From Helopsaltes ochotensis (lineage: Eukaryota; Chordata; Aves; Passeriformes; Locustellidae), in NCBI GenBank assembly GCA_013400155.1, contig VXBM01001012.1:166011-230010 (forward strand): a stretch of DNA of 64,000 bases. Reading direction: 5' to 3'. Positions 36,036-47,690 of this stretch are shown here, piece by piece. Numbering within the stretch: position 1 is the stretch's first letter; each line of letters starts with the position of its first letter. The translations under genes were made by a program, and so were the position numbers. Below the pieces are notes generated by a model. It was not told the DNA's origin. It was given only the letters and a program-made list of their open reading frames with translations, and made no database searches.

Positions 36036-36225
36036 AATTACAGAACTCTGGAACCACAGAATCAGTCAGGTGGAAACAAGAGTTCAGGAAGTCTGTACTC
36101 CAAGATCCTGCTCAAGCAGGAGCAGCTCTGAGGTCAGAAACAATTGTTCAGATCTGCATTGAGCCTGCTTTTGAAAATCTCCAAGAACAGAGTTGGAAAA
36201 ATCTACTGGTAACCTGCTCCAACAG
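36036..36225 (-). mobile_element. Decayed CR1 LINE fragment
   Basis: The + strand shows ACCACAGAATCAGTCAGGTGGAAAC, then CTGCTCAAGCAGGAGCAGC, GAGCCTGCTTTTGAAAATCTCCAAGAACAGAG and TAACCTGCTCCAACAGTAGC. This is the reverse complement of a diverged CR1 3' region. It is more decayed than the copies at 28-29 kb. Confidence 0.7.
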
Positions 36226-36391
36226 TAGCTTTCATGTAAGCAGTGATGAAGGACTGGAAGAGAGGTGAGCCACAGAAAATGTAAATGTTAAAGAAAGAGA
36301 AATTATTATTTATTTTGGCAATTCCCATGATTGTCTGATTTTTACATCTTGACTATATTGTCTGATTAAGGGGTCTGCTTTTCTTTGTGTT

Positions 36392-36395
<4 letters not shown>
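36226..36395. other. Unique AT-rich DNA
   Basis: No feature before the poly(T) run. Confidence 0.5.

Positions 36396-36450
<55 letters not shown>
36396..36450. repeat. Poly(T) run, 55 bases, ends in N
   Basis: Fifty-five T residues followed by a single N at 36451, then unique sequence. It has the same pattern as 5713-5801: a long homopolymer that stops at an unresolved base. Confidence 0.9.
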
Positions 36451-36451
36451 N
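36451..36451. other. Unresolved base (single N)
   Basis: One N at the right end of the poly(T) run; probably marks a join or collapsed homopolymer. Confidence 0.95.
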
Positions 36452-39248
36452 GATTCTGTAACAAAGATGCCATTCTGTAATAGTGTAGGCAAAAAGGTTT
36501 TTTGTCATAATAAATAAAAATTCTATTGATATAAACTTTAACTCAGAATAAGAAAAAAAGAAATCTTTATAAGGACACTGTTAGCTTGCAGTTCAATGCA
36601 AGAAAAGGGAATGCTTTTTAATTTAAGCATTCATAAATTGTACCTATTAAAGAACTTCATTTTTTATGTGATATAATAAAAACGGCATTGTCATAAACAT
36701 TGTGTTGCCACAACAATACCATCTGAGAAACTTAAATCTGTAAATGTTGACTGTTTCATGTTGTCTGGCATGTCTATAAACATTTTGTGCACTTTAACTT
36801 TTACAGGCTGTATTTAACAGATTATTGAAATCAAAACAAGTTTGCACGGAGGCAGCTGAGAACCTTATGTGTATTTTTGCAGATTTTTTTTTTGAGTTAA
36901 ATATGCAGTACAAATCAATGCAATGTAAGAAAACATAATGCATTGTGGAAAAAAGCTGAACAGGTGAATTAAACGTCACAGGTTCCATGCTTTTATTCTA
37001 TAGACTATAAATTGAATATGGGGCAATAGCACTGATACAAATGTTAAACTCAAGTTAATGGGGTCAAATAGTAGACATGGAAACAGACAAGAAAATTCCA
37101 CTTTTCATGCAGTTTATGACATGCAACTTTATATATTTGGAAGACTTCATTAAGGACCACAGTTGCAAGTCTCTACAAGACTCTCTTGCTGATTTTAGCC
37201 TATTATTCTATGATGTGATCATCCAAAATTGTGACCCTATGTTTTATATCCTTTTTGCCGTTTGTGTACATACTTGCATTGATTAACAAACCTTACTGAA
37301 TCCATGCTTTCATTGGTTTTGAGCTTTTAGAGGGCTCACATTTTATGATTCCTCTGCCCATATGTGAAACTATCGTATAAATTATAGAGGTCTGTGAAAA
37401 AATTAGCGGTGACTTATGCATCTCATGTGCTGCAGTTTCACGTCAGTCTCCAGTGTCCAAAGAATTTCTTTGTTTGTAACTCATGCTATATTTAAAATTG
37501 AGACAACATTGAACTGAAAATAGACTTTATTATTTATTCAATGTAAAATTTCCATGATATAAAGATGATGAAATCATTATTCTTGCAGTATTGAAATGAT
37601 GGACAGAGAAGCCTGTTTGAAAGATTTTTACATCAGCAGCTAAATTGTTTCTAAAATGGGTAGCATAGCAATGGTGCTATAACACAAGGGAGAGTTCAAA
37701 CTGAAAGTGTCAAAAAGATACTGTAATTTAGAGGGAGAATGAAAAAAAGATAAGGGAGAAGCAAAAGAAGATTAAGGCTTTTCAAAATGATTATGTGTTC
37801 TAGTTTGTTCATCAACTGCCCCCAAAATAGACACCAAAATAAAGTATGCTGGTAACCTATGCCCTTCCAGAATATAATGGATTATTGCTTAGAAGGCAGT
37901 TTTGCAAATAAAGAATTTACTTTTCCCCAAGAAAAAATAATTGCTTCTACATTAAATGCAGTTTATATAAGTAAAAATGTATCATAATATCCATATAAAT
38001 ACATAATAAATGTATTTACAATATATTAACACAAAATAATAATACTATTTATCAATTAAGTTAACAAAAAATTCTGTACATACCTCTTTTTAAGAATTGA
38101 TGTGACTAAACTAGTAAGCACATTAGCTCCTAGGTTGTGAGTACATTGTCTTCTGGCTTCCCCAGAATGGTGCAAAAATATTTTGCATCTCTACTCTACT
38201 TATTATAAACACTGTGATATTTTAGAATGATAGAAGGTTTAGCCCCTTATATGCTTTCATAGTCTGATCCAAAAGTAGTTTCTGTATGAAAGTAAATAGG
38301 TGAATGAGAAATTATCCAGTAATGGGGTAAAAAAATTAATTTAAAAGATTATCTAGTAGTTCAGTAATTAGATATTTTTTAGGGAAGCAGAAGAATATGC
38401 TTCTTTTCCTGCAGACTCTTCTGATCCTTGGAATATGTTTGGTGGATTAAATAGTTGTCTGTGATGTTGTTCCAATGATATCTGAAGACAGATACATTTT
38501 GCTTTCTCATCGCATGCCATAATGAAATTCGAACCTAACAGTACCTGTAATTTAATAATCCACCACAAGTTATTAATTCAGATATCCTCTTCTCTTCACA
38601 CAGGCACATTTTTTTCTGAGAAGTTTGCCAGTAACTGAATTTGATAAGGGTAAATAAAACTACTTTTTCAGACAGGATGATTGTCTTTAAAAATGAACAA
38701 ACATTAAAACATCATGGTGAAATTCTGTTTTGGACAAAGTGTTCTCCTCATGCAATAATTTTAAAGGAATACTTCTTCCATCTGGCAAATGGAATCCACA
38801 GTCTTTGGATCCAAACTGTTTTAATGAAAGAGCAATTTTCTAGGCAAACTCACACATAAAATTTCCATTTTCACTGAAAGCAGGCTAGTTGAGATTTTGC
38901 AGTTCAACAGAATCCTCTTATCTCAAATTAGCTCAGTTATTTGCATACATACAGGCCACAGATGGAAAGAAGATTCAAAAATAAAAACACCATCTGCATT
39001 TATCTTTAATGACAAGTTATATGGAAGTCTGAGATTCTCATTTTCAATAACTACATTGCAAATTTTTTCACAAGATCTTCACAGTCCTCTTCTGGTTTGA
39101 TCCTGCAAAAAAATTAGTATAAAACCTATCAATGTCTTAGATAATCAGAAGTACTTATACATCTCTTGTTATTAGGGATGCAACAAAATTTTCGTCAGGA
39201 AACCATTTGAAATATTCTAGCATATCAGCTCTGTAATGTATCTACAGG
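36452..39248. other. Unique AT-rich DNA, no gene
   Basis: Nothing beyond short chance ORFs (60-72 codons) is recognised. Confidence 0.55.
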
Positions 39249-39305
39249 TTTTTTTTGTTTTGGGTTTTTTTGGGGTTTTTTTAATTTTGTTTTTGTTGTT
39301 GTTAA
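39249..39305. repeat. G/T-rich low-complexity tract
   Basis: TTTTTTTTGTTTTGGGTTTTTTTGGGG, then TTTTGTTGTTGTT. Confidence 0.75.
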
Positions 39306-40343
39306 TGGTTATACTCCTAAATATGAATGACATAAAATTTTCAGTAATTTCAGTCAATGACTGTAATGATCAGTTACATGGGTCCGTAACCTTGCCAGGG
39401 ACAAAATATAAGAGACAATATTTGTTTCGCAACACAACCATTGCAAACTGAAGGTGCTGTAAGGCCCCAAAATGGCTAGAAGAGACTCTTAGAAGGGCTT
39501 AGCTTTCATGTACTCTGAATCAGATGCACAGAACAAATAGCGACAAGATATTCTCAAGAAGTCAAAACAACAAAAACTTCACTGGGCAACTTCAGAAAAT
39601 GAAAAACTATTGAATTTCTCTAAGAGCCAGGTGTAATAAGCTCTGCAAGGGTTCAATACCTCTGAGGGTGTCCAGCACCTTACAGAAAATGGCCTAAATA
39701 ACTAGCAAGATGGCATGATCGAGCATGTCTTGAAAAACCAACAAGGTTTTAATAAAAGAAGAAAATAATGCAAAAACAAAGAACAATGCCAAATACAGTG
39801 TACGGACAGGTCCCACACACCTGCACTGGGAAACCTTCTGCTCTCCCTTAAGTATTTAACAATTTAGGTGGGATTTTTTTGGCAAACAGCCCACTAGAGA
39901 ATAGCTACTTTTCTGAAGAACAAGTAACGAGACCTATCAGTGTTTTTGTCTTGGCACTGAGCCAATTACTATTAGGAGAGCAAAGAAATTTCTAGTGTTC
40001 TTCCCTGAAAAGGTTTTGGGGTGAATCTTAAAACTTTCCCTACATGGAAACACCTGCTCAGGTGTGGGGTGCTTTATTACAAAAAAACTTTGGCAAAAGG
40101 TTTAGAACAGCATTCAATCTACATAAAGCACTTCTCAAAGCATTAACCTCAGCTCATTCAACTTTGCAAACTCTAAGCCTGTCTGATTTTAAGTTACTAA
40201 AAACATTTCTCAAAACTCTGAGAAGAGTGAAATCGAAGAAGAAAAAGAAAGACAGAAAAAATATAGAAAAGAACAAATATAACTACCATTCCTGTTTCCA
40301 GTGATGTTCCCTTGATAGAAATTCTAGGAGGAGATAGGATCCA
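39306..40343. other. Unique DNA, no gene
   Basis: The 86-codon ORF at 40044-40304 ends in a Lys-rich stretch produced by an A/G-rich run (AAGAAGAAAAAGAAAG). It has no recognisable domain. Confidence 0.5.
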
Positions 40344-40413
40344 TCCTTCCTTCTTTCCTTCTTTCCTTCTTTCCTTCTTTCCTTCTTTCCTTCTTTCCTT
40401 CCTTCCTTCCTCT
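40344..40413. repeat. (CCTTCTTT)n microsatellite
   Basis: About seven copies of the 8-bp unit TTCTTTCC, flanked on both sides by simpler TTCC units. It is a pure polypyrimidine strand and thus prone to triplex formation. The Lys/Arg/Glu-rich minus-strand ORF across it is not a gene. Confidence 0.95.
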
Positions 40414-40945
40414 TTTCAATTAGCCATTTACAGATACGTCTCTGTTTGAACTGGATCATAAAGAGCAACCTGAAGAATTATGGTTGTTATCAGGCCAGTA
40501 TGACAGGGTGTGCTGATAATTTTTCTCATTAAAACAACTATATTATCTCTGCATCATATAGTTTTATATGGAATAGATGTGCCTTTGTACTAGTGATGAA
40601 TATTAACATTAAATGAAAGAGAAAGTTGAAAATCAATGGCATAAAGTGTTGTTGCATGTGGTGGCATACTTAAAAATGGCAGATAGTTTTGGATCCCCGT
40701 TTTTAAATTCTATTTTTTTGTTTCCTGTTATGTAAGGAGAGAGAACCCTGCTCTGCTGGTAACATGAAACTCTTCTGGATAACGGGGGCTGTAGGAATTA
40801 ATTCTGAAGTAACACTTAGTGTTTTCCTGTAATCCATTCATACTACTGCCATCTTCACTTTTTTGTTTCAGTCACCTGATCTCAGACAATAGTTTTTAGT
40901 GCCCAGTGAATTTTAAAAAACTCTTTAAGGCATCTGACCATCTAT
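40414..40945. other. Unique DNA, no gene
   Basis: Nothing recognised. Confidence 0.5.
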
Positions 40946-41300
40946 TGTGAGTTAACCCTGACTAAGCTCATTTACTGGAATGGAGGGAGAAAGGGTAAAA
41001 GTGAGAAAATCGGTGCATTGAGATAAAGACAGTTTATTTTGTAAGGCAAAAACTGTGTACACAAGCAAAACAAACAGGGAATTGATTCACCACTTCCTAT
41101 TAGAAGGCAGATGTTCAGCCATTTCCAGGAAAACCCGGTCGAAGATTAGGATGTAGAAGAACCAATAAGGCACCACAAGAATCTGCATGGTCTCTCTCTT
41201 TCCCTGTCCTCTGCTCACCTCTCTTCCCTTCTCTCTCCCTCTCCCCCTTCCCTCTTCCTATTTATTTCTCTCTATCTCACAATAACTGTAAACTAAAATC
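40946..41300 (-). mobile_element. ERVL-type LTR, left part (minus strand)
   Basis: The + strand reads TGTGAGTTAACCCTGACTAAGC, AGGGTAAAAGTGAGAAAATCGG and TGAGATAAAGACAGTTTATTTTG, then GATTCACCACTTCC and GTTCAGCCATTTCCAGGAAA. This is the reverse complement of the 3' half of an avian ERVL-type LTR. A C/T-rich expansion at 41193-41275 follows. The rest of this LTR appears beyond the sense LTR, at 41707-41870. The right boundary is uncertain. Confidence 0.75.
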
Positions 41301-41706
41301 TGTACTATTGACTTTGGCATATCATCTCATTAGCACCTTAATTCAGGCAGTGGCCTTCAGCATAATCAGGTCATAAAACATGCTTAGTGTATAAAGCTGG
41401 GGCAAAGAAAGAGGATGGGAGTGGGATGTTTTGAGTGATAGCATTTTTCTTCCCAAATAACTGTTACATGCGATGGGCCCTGCTCTCCTCAAGATGGCTG
41501 AACACCTGCCTGCCCATGGGAAGCAGTGGATTCCTTCCTTGTTTTGCTTTGCTTGTTTGTGTGGCTTTTCCCTATTGAACTCTCTTTATCTCAATCCATG
41601 AGTTTTCCAGCTAGTACCCTTCAGATTCTCCCATTGATCCCACCAGTGGGGGAGGGAGCTAGCAGCTGTGCGGGGCCTGGCTGCTGGCTGGGGCTAAACC
41701 ACAACA
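41301..41706 (+). mobile_element. ERVL-type LTR inserted in sense orientation
   Basis: GTGTATAAAGCTGGGG near 41388 is the TATA box. It is followed by TGGCTGAACACCTGCCTGCCCATGGGAAG, CCTATTGAACTCTCTTTATCTCAATCCATGAG (polyadenylation region), and GGCTGCTGGCTGGGGCTAAACCACAACA ending at 41706. This is the downstream half of an ERVL-type LTR related to the one it sits in. The 5' end lies somewhere near 41300 and could not be fixed. No target duplication was found. Confidence 0.75.
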
Positions 41707-41870
41707 GAAAGAGAAAGGGCCATGATGCTGTGTGAGCACTGCTTAACAACAACTAAATTAACCCTCATTTGCCACTGCTTTTGTCACAAATATGAAACAT
41801 AGCACCACACAAGCTACTATGAAGAAGATAAACTTTATCATTGCCAAAAACATTATATTATGAATACATA
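41707..41870 (-). mobile_element. ERVL-type LTR, right part (minus strand)
   Basis: The + strand GATGCTGTGTGAGCACTGCTTAACAACAACTAAATTAACC, then GAAACATAGCACCACACAAGCTACTATGAAGAAGATAAAC, is the reverse complement of the 5' end (U3 start) of the LTR type. Together with 40946-41300 it forms one minus-strand LTR split by the sense LTR. Confidence 0.75.
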
Positions 41871-41950
41871 AAGAGTATGAAAGCCATTTTTTCCTCCCTT
41901 GGCCTTTAATTTTCTCATATTTATGTTGAAAGGGTCCTTCTTCCTGGTTT

Positions 41951-42036
41951 CTGGTGGTTGTTTGTTAGGGTTTTTATTTGTTGTTTTGTTTTGTTTGTGT
42001 TTTGGGTTTTGTTTTTTTGTTTTGGGGTGGGTTTTT
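41951..42036. repeat. G/T-rich low-complexity tract
   Basis: GGTGGTTGTTTGTTAGGG, TTGTTTTGTTTTG and TTTTGGGGTGGG units; cytosine is absent over most of it. A short unremarkable unique stretch separates it from the LTR group. Confidence 0.8.
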
Positions 42037-42628
42037 TTGTAATTTTAATAGATTTTAATTGTTTCATCTGGAAGTTTTTTTACTCTGTATGTTTGCCAAA
42101 GGTGAAAAAATTCCCATACCTGTTGGTTTTTTGGAGGAATTTAGGAGCACTGCATTTCTGAAAATGAAACTATAGATTAATTCACCTTTCTGAGGTGATA
42201 TCTGTGCCCTCAGAGAATGAAATGAACATTCTAAGAAGTGTATAAAAAAGCACAGATGGCAAGTAAAAGAGTATAAACTTTATTTCTGCATATTTGGTAA
42301 TATACTTCTCAAAAATTTAATCAAACTCTTTCCTTGCTCTTAAGTAATCTTTTTTGCATCCATTTACTTATATATCTGAAGTACTGACTAATTTCTACAT
42401 ATACACTTGTATTAGAAAGTATTTAGTATTAGTAAAACTGAGTACTAATTTTAATTTCTAATCAGTTCCATATGGATGACAAAAATGAAAAACAATTAAA
42501 GTTTTGGATTACAGTGAAAATTTTCATAGAGATAATTGTGTGAAAGAAAACACATTTCAGTCCTTAAGCATTATCTAAGAGTGACTGTTCCAAGTGCTAA
42601 ATGCTGTGAATGGAATCCAAAATTAATC
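42037..42628. other. Unique AT-rich DNA, no gene
   Basis: Nothing recognised. Confidence 0.5.
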
Positions 42629-42705
42629 ACTGAATTACTGAATAAGTTGAGTTGGAAAAGACCCACAAGGATCATCAAGTCAAAATAAACAAACAAACAA
42701 ACAAG
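42629..42705 (-). mobile_element. Short CR1 fragment with (AAAC)n
   Basis: CTGAATAAGTTGAGTTGGAAAAGACCCACAAGGATCATCAAGTC is the reverse complement of a CR1 3' region close to that of the copy at 49450. It breaks off into (CAAA)n at 42687-42705. About 55 bp of CR1 remains. Confidence 0.7.
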
Positions 42706-42776
42706 ACATATGTAAGGTAAAGCAATTGAAGAAAAATGTGAAGAAATAGACATAATTCTCTTACCCATTTTTACAG

Positions 42777-42867
42777 TACTCGCTTTGATTCCGAAGATAT
42801 CACCAGTGTTTGTATAGAGAGGCGCATCCAGTTGACTGCTAATCCCACTGGGCAGCAGCTACAATGA
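42777..42867 (+). CDS. Possible terminal exon, unidentified gene
   Basis: A well-formed splice acceptor (pyrimidine-rich, ending TTTTTACAG at 42776) precedes 29 open codons and a TGA stop at 42865-42867. The frame starts one base into the segment, so it would join upstream codons in phase 2. It reads from Thr-Arg-Phe-Asp-Ser-Glu to Gly-Gln-Gln-Leu-Gln and has three CpGs in 90 bp, unusual for this window. An AATAAA stands at 43094-43099. I recognise no protein family. Against it: 29 open codons can occur by chance, and a 112-codon minus-strand frame covers the same DNA. No partner exon was found. Confidence 0.2.
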
Positions 42868-43105
42868 TTTAAAACACAGATGAATTCAGGTATTAACCTA
42901 ATCATGCAGTGTGATTGGCAGAGAGCATATCTAAAAACCTGATTACCACAGTACAGAACCAGAGCAAAGGAAGGAACTGTTTCAGTTACATATGCAGTTA
43001 AGCCGCCAATGTGAGCAACAGAATTTACTCTGTGTATAAAGACATGATTGAACAAAGCACTAGAAATATTGATCTGAGTGATACAGCTCAGCCAATAAAG
43101 CACAC
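42868..43105 (+). other. Possible 3' UTR to AATAAA, speculative
   Basis: This non-repetitive segment lies between the candidate stop codon and AATAAA at 43094-43099. Its status depends wholly on the exon call. No GU-rich downstream element stands out. Confidence 0.15.
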
Positions 43106-43566
43106 CCAAATTAAATTAACAAATTATACAGCTACACCTTGAAGATGCACACTGACAAGAATTGTTATAACGTTATCTGGAAAAATACTTAAAGCTTGAA
43201 CAGAAAGATCAAATTCAGGGGGAAAAAAATGTGCAGCAAAGAAAGGAATGTGAGGGGAAAATGACACATGCATTTCTAAGTAGATATCTTTGTGTATTAT
43301 TGTGCTGAACTTAGGTGAGAAATTCCTCTTTCTTTAATGTATATATACTTTCTAATTCTATCTAAAATGCGTGTGTTGGGGGAGGGGGGGATGTTTCCTG
43401 TGCCAAAACCAAGCTGTTTTTCATATGAGAGGAAAAGGACAGTGAGTCAGAGCAAACCTTATTCAACTACATTTAAGATGCACTGTTAGTCCATGCAGCA
43501 AATAAGGCAAGCAGGGGAAGACCTTAAATGGCTAAAGAAGATACAGTATGGGCAATCCTCACCCTC

Positions 43567-43608
43567 CCACAAAACCCAAACAAATTCAAACCAAACCAAA
43601 CCAAAAGA
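43567..43608. repeat. A/C-rich low-complexity tract
   Basis: CCCACAAAACCCAAACAAATTC, then AAACCAAACCAAACCAAAAG. Upstream, at 43378-43391, is a G5-A-G8 run. Confidence 0.7.
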
Positions 43609-45169
43609 ATCCCAGAATATAACAGAAACAAACAGACATTAAATACCACAAAACCCAAGGACAAGTTCTTCTGAAGAATAAAAATTATCTGTCATGTTCC
43701 CTGTATGGAAAGTGGAATTTATTTCTGCAAGATAAAATGTTGGCATAACTGACATATATCTCCTGTCTTCCATTCAGCACAGCACACAGGAAGGGCTTCA
43801 AAGATGTTTTTCAGCATTCATCGAAGATGGATGATTATTGCTGGGGAGTCTATAAAAAGAAGAATGAAAACTGTGTTCAGGAAGTACCAATCTGACATCT
43901 ACAGTATTTACTGTCCTTTTGGACCAGAGAGACAGACTGTAACTATAATTTTTGTGAGGCTTGTAAAGTCAGCTGATACTGATCTACTATTGATGGCCCA
44001 CATTGGTCCAAATCCATTAATGCTATCTGAAAATACGGCCTTAAAGGTTTCAAGGGAGAAACCCACAACAGGACAACACAGCAACAAAGCCAAAATAAAG
44101 CTATACTTTTATCTCATAGAACCTTTACATTTGTTTTCAATGTGACAAAATAAAATAAGCATACAAATTTGGGTTAAAAATGAATAACTTTTTTTTTTAA
44201 AGAATAATGTACATTATCAGATGAAAGAAAATAATTTCTATTTACATGGAGCATGTGTCTACACAGATTATATAAGTGAACTTGTGTGAGCAGAAATTTT
44301 AGAAAATGAATTGTTCTTCACATGTGCACAAATCATTCTGAATTACCAGCACACTCACTGTTTATCAACATGAAGATTATTGTAAACAGTACAATGTGGT
44401 TATAAACAGACAAGGGAGAGCAACCATTTCAGAAGAGGCCCTAATGATAAATCCATCTTAACATGTGCATGTTCAATTCGTTTAGAAGATGTGAACACAT
44501 GCTGGATATAGAGGAAGAATTATTACCCTGAACCTTCTGGCTAAAGCCTTGACAATACAGCCCAGCCTTGAAAAGGCATAAACAGAAAGTCTCTGCCAAT
44601 TACACTCTTGTAAATGTCCTTAAAAAGGGTCAAAAAAGCTTCACAAGTATGCCACATAATAATTATGCCTACTAATGATATATTGGGGATGTAATTTTAA
44701 TTTATATCTCATTAATACATATTCAAAAGGTAAGGCAAATAATGCTGCAATTTACTGGTATAATATTAACCTGTAGTTACTAACTTTAGAAAATCTGTTC
44801 TGAGGTAAGTAACCTGTCTCCAAATCAAGGCCTCCAGAGAGACCAATAGCTGAGTGTTCTAGGGAATTTTATGCCTAATGGTTCACAGGATCAAACTGCA
44901 AAATAAAGCATTAAGATCTCCAAAATTTATTCACTTTTGATTAAAAATTCACAACCTTTCTGTAATCAATAACATCTGCAATCAGTAAAACCAATTAACT
45001 GAAATATTATCAGATTTGGATAGCCAGGTCCTTTGTTAATTTCTATAATAGACCTAGGAAGGATGCATTTTCAGTGAAAATTTCCCCTACAGCAGTGCCT
45101 TGGTAGCTTAACTTGGCAGAAAATGCATGAAATCAGCAAAAGCAAAAAGAACATTGTAACATTTGGGAA
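43609..45169. other. Unique DNA, no gene
   Basis: A 113-codon + strand ORF (43804-44145) is open but shows no domain, signal peptide or similarity that I recognise, and a minus ORF overlaps it. No repeat is seen. Confidence 0.45.
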
Positions 45170-45310
45170 TGTAGAAAATGCTGCTTAACCAGCATCATTG
45201 CTGTGGCTGCCTGCAGGCCAGTTTAATTAGGCCACAATTCATATGCAAGAAAGTAGTTTCGTAATTACTGTCAAATGACCAAATCAGTGTATAAAACCTA
45301 AGGAGGATTA
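45170..45310. promoter_or_regulatory. Candidate conserved non-coding element
   Basis: TTTAATTAGG (TAATTAG at 45224-45230), ATATGCAA (POU-like, 45241-45248) and the palindrome GTAATTAC (45261-45268) lie within 45 bp. They sit beside GCTGTGGCTGCCTGCAGGCCAG in otherwise AT-rich DNA. This motif grouping resembles developmental enhancers. The inference rests on motifs only. Confidence 0.3.
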
Positions 45311-47690
45311 TGCATCCCCAGTAATGAACCATACTGAAGCTGAGACTGGGATTTGTTAGCTGGGACACCTACTTGTGAAAAAATTCACAGTAAAATGTGT
45401 AAGAAAATAAATATATGTATGCTCAGATATTACTGTTTTAAAGAATATACCTCAGTTTGCTGGATTTAACTATGAAGTTTTTATTAAATATATATACTGA
45501 TTTTCTAGCAAACCATGCAGACATATTTGTATGGATGGGAAAGCACAGTTACCAATTTCCATTTTAAAATTCATGCTTTTTTTAGCAGAAAAGTTATCAG
45601 AACTTTAATATTAAGAGTTGGGCATAAAGCTGCCAGAATTAATGATGCAATTTTTGGTTATCTGCTTTAGTAGCAACATTTGAAATAAGACACAGAAATT
45701 TATTCCGTTTTTTAAAAATTGATTATAATCCTAACAAAAAAGTTTAGCTAAGACAATACATATTTAGGCAATAAGAAGGTTTCTTTTCCCTATACTTTAA
45801 ATCAGCATGTTACTAAAATAAACTTATTTCATTAAATTAACAAAGAAAGAGCAGATGATTTATCTATTTTTCTGAATTTGACTTACTGCCATAGGACCTG
45901 TATTTGAAATATTTGCCTAATATTTCTGATTACCATATATTTAATTTATCAGAGAAAAAAAAACAAAACAAAAAAGTCAAACTTTAAAAAGCGTGAACTA
46001 TACATAAAATTAAATTCCATAAGATGTCTTCCACTGGGTGTATTAAAGAAGAAAATGAATCCTACTTCCTTTTTAAAAACATGACATGAAGTGGTTGGTC
46101 TGAAGAACATGAAAATGAAGCCCTGAGGAGGGCACCAAGTTTCCCTAAAGCAACTATATTTCTTGAGCTCTAGACTTTTTTCCCCCTAAGCATGTTTTTA
46201 TGTGTCCCTGTTCTCAGACAGCTGATTTGCAAATAATTAGATACATGAGCAGTCTTTCACTTAGAATCTATGCTATTTATAACTACATTTACATGGAGAA
46301 TTTGCCAGAGATTTCAATGGTATGTTAAGGTAGAAAAATAATTTGGAAGAAATTAAAGCACTTCTAGTTCAAAAGCAAGACTTTGTTCCATTCTGTGAGA
46401 TATAAGAGTAAAGTTATTAATTCTAAATTATGTATATAAGCAGATATAGTAATCTAACGCATACATGTATACATGCATAATTATCCTTTTATACTTAGAA
46501 AACTAAGCATTCTCAATACAAAGCTCAGGATGCTGAAAACTTCAATATACAGGATTTAAATTACTCATCTTTTAATTGATTATATGTATGTTTAGCTGCT
46601 GTTACAATGTGACAGTCACATTTATTCTCTATGTTCAACAACTCTGAGAGGTTTGGGTATTTTCTTTTGGTTGATTGGTGGGAGAGTTTTGTTTGTTTAG
46701 TTGTTTTTTTTTTCCAGTTGAGTATATATGGTGCAGTTGTAAATGTTTGTCTTCTCATCTTCTACTCAGACAGGACAGAGACTTAAAAACCACAAAAATA
46801 CATATAACATATTGAAATTTGATGTTCAGTAAATGCAGAGGGAAAGAAAAGAAGGCAGAAAGAAAAACTGACATAATAAGTTTGAAAACTTCTCAGAGAC
46901 ATCAAAATATTTCCTGATTAATTAAAATAAAGCTTTCAAAAATTTCAGTCATAAAATGAAATTCTAAGGTGAATCATCCACCTTTTAATCTATTAATAAT
47001 GTTTGCACGTTCCATTTACTACTGAAAGTTAAATGATATCTTAATTTTCATCTAATTTTAATTCTCATAAATTTCTAAGCTGCTTCTCAAGCTAGTTATA
47101 TAACAAAGTGTGCTTCTTTGGTGAAATTAAATAGATCATCATGCTCTGAACATGTTATATGGCTTAGAATGTTTTAAAGGGTATAAACCATAGCTCTTGC
47201 TCTTAGATAGGGAGAAAACACAAGGTTTTTTACTCCTCTCAGAATTGGGAGCTTTGTGAGAAATGACTAGCATCTTTGGCTGAAGACACTCAGTATCCCA
47301 CTTTGTTGCTCTTCAGCCTGAGGACAGTGGTGAAACTAAATGTTTTGGCAAGCAAGTCTACTTACTAGTCAGATTTCCCAACCTTGAACTTCTCAGGTCT
47401 TTACATTAACAACTTCTTCACTGTTATGGATAGATAATTGACAGATAGCCTGAAGTATCCTTACTCCATGAAGAATATTTTAACAGTGCAAAGTTATTCC
47501 AATTACTATGATGCATTTTCTCATGATTTGTACCAATAAATTAAGCTTTGTTATTTTAAATAGTGTAATGGCAACCTTCCCAGAGCAGATGTCTGTCAGC
47601 AGGAGCAAAATCTACATTGGAAATTCTGAAGGGAAAAAACAAAAAAAAACCAGAACAGCTAGAAAAAGCCAATTAACAGTTAGCAGTCTA
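45311..47690. other. Unique AT-rich DNA, no gene
   Basis: A/T runs near 45955-45975 and 46705-46720. No repeat or gene is recognised. ORFs running into the N gap are meaningless. Confidence 0.55.

Noticed and set aside
42771..43109. 112-codon minus ORF as a membrane protein or receptor fragment
   Set aside because: Cys- and hydrophobic-rich but no family motif; it competes with the + strand exon reading and neither is proven.
43804..44145. 113-codon + ORF
   Set aside because: No recognisable protein features and overlapped by a minus ORF; likely chance.
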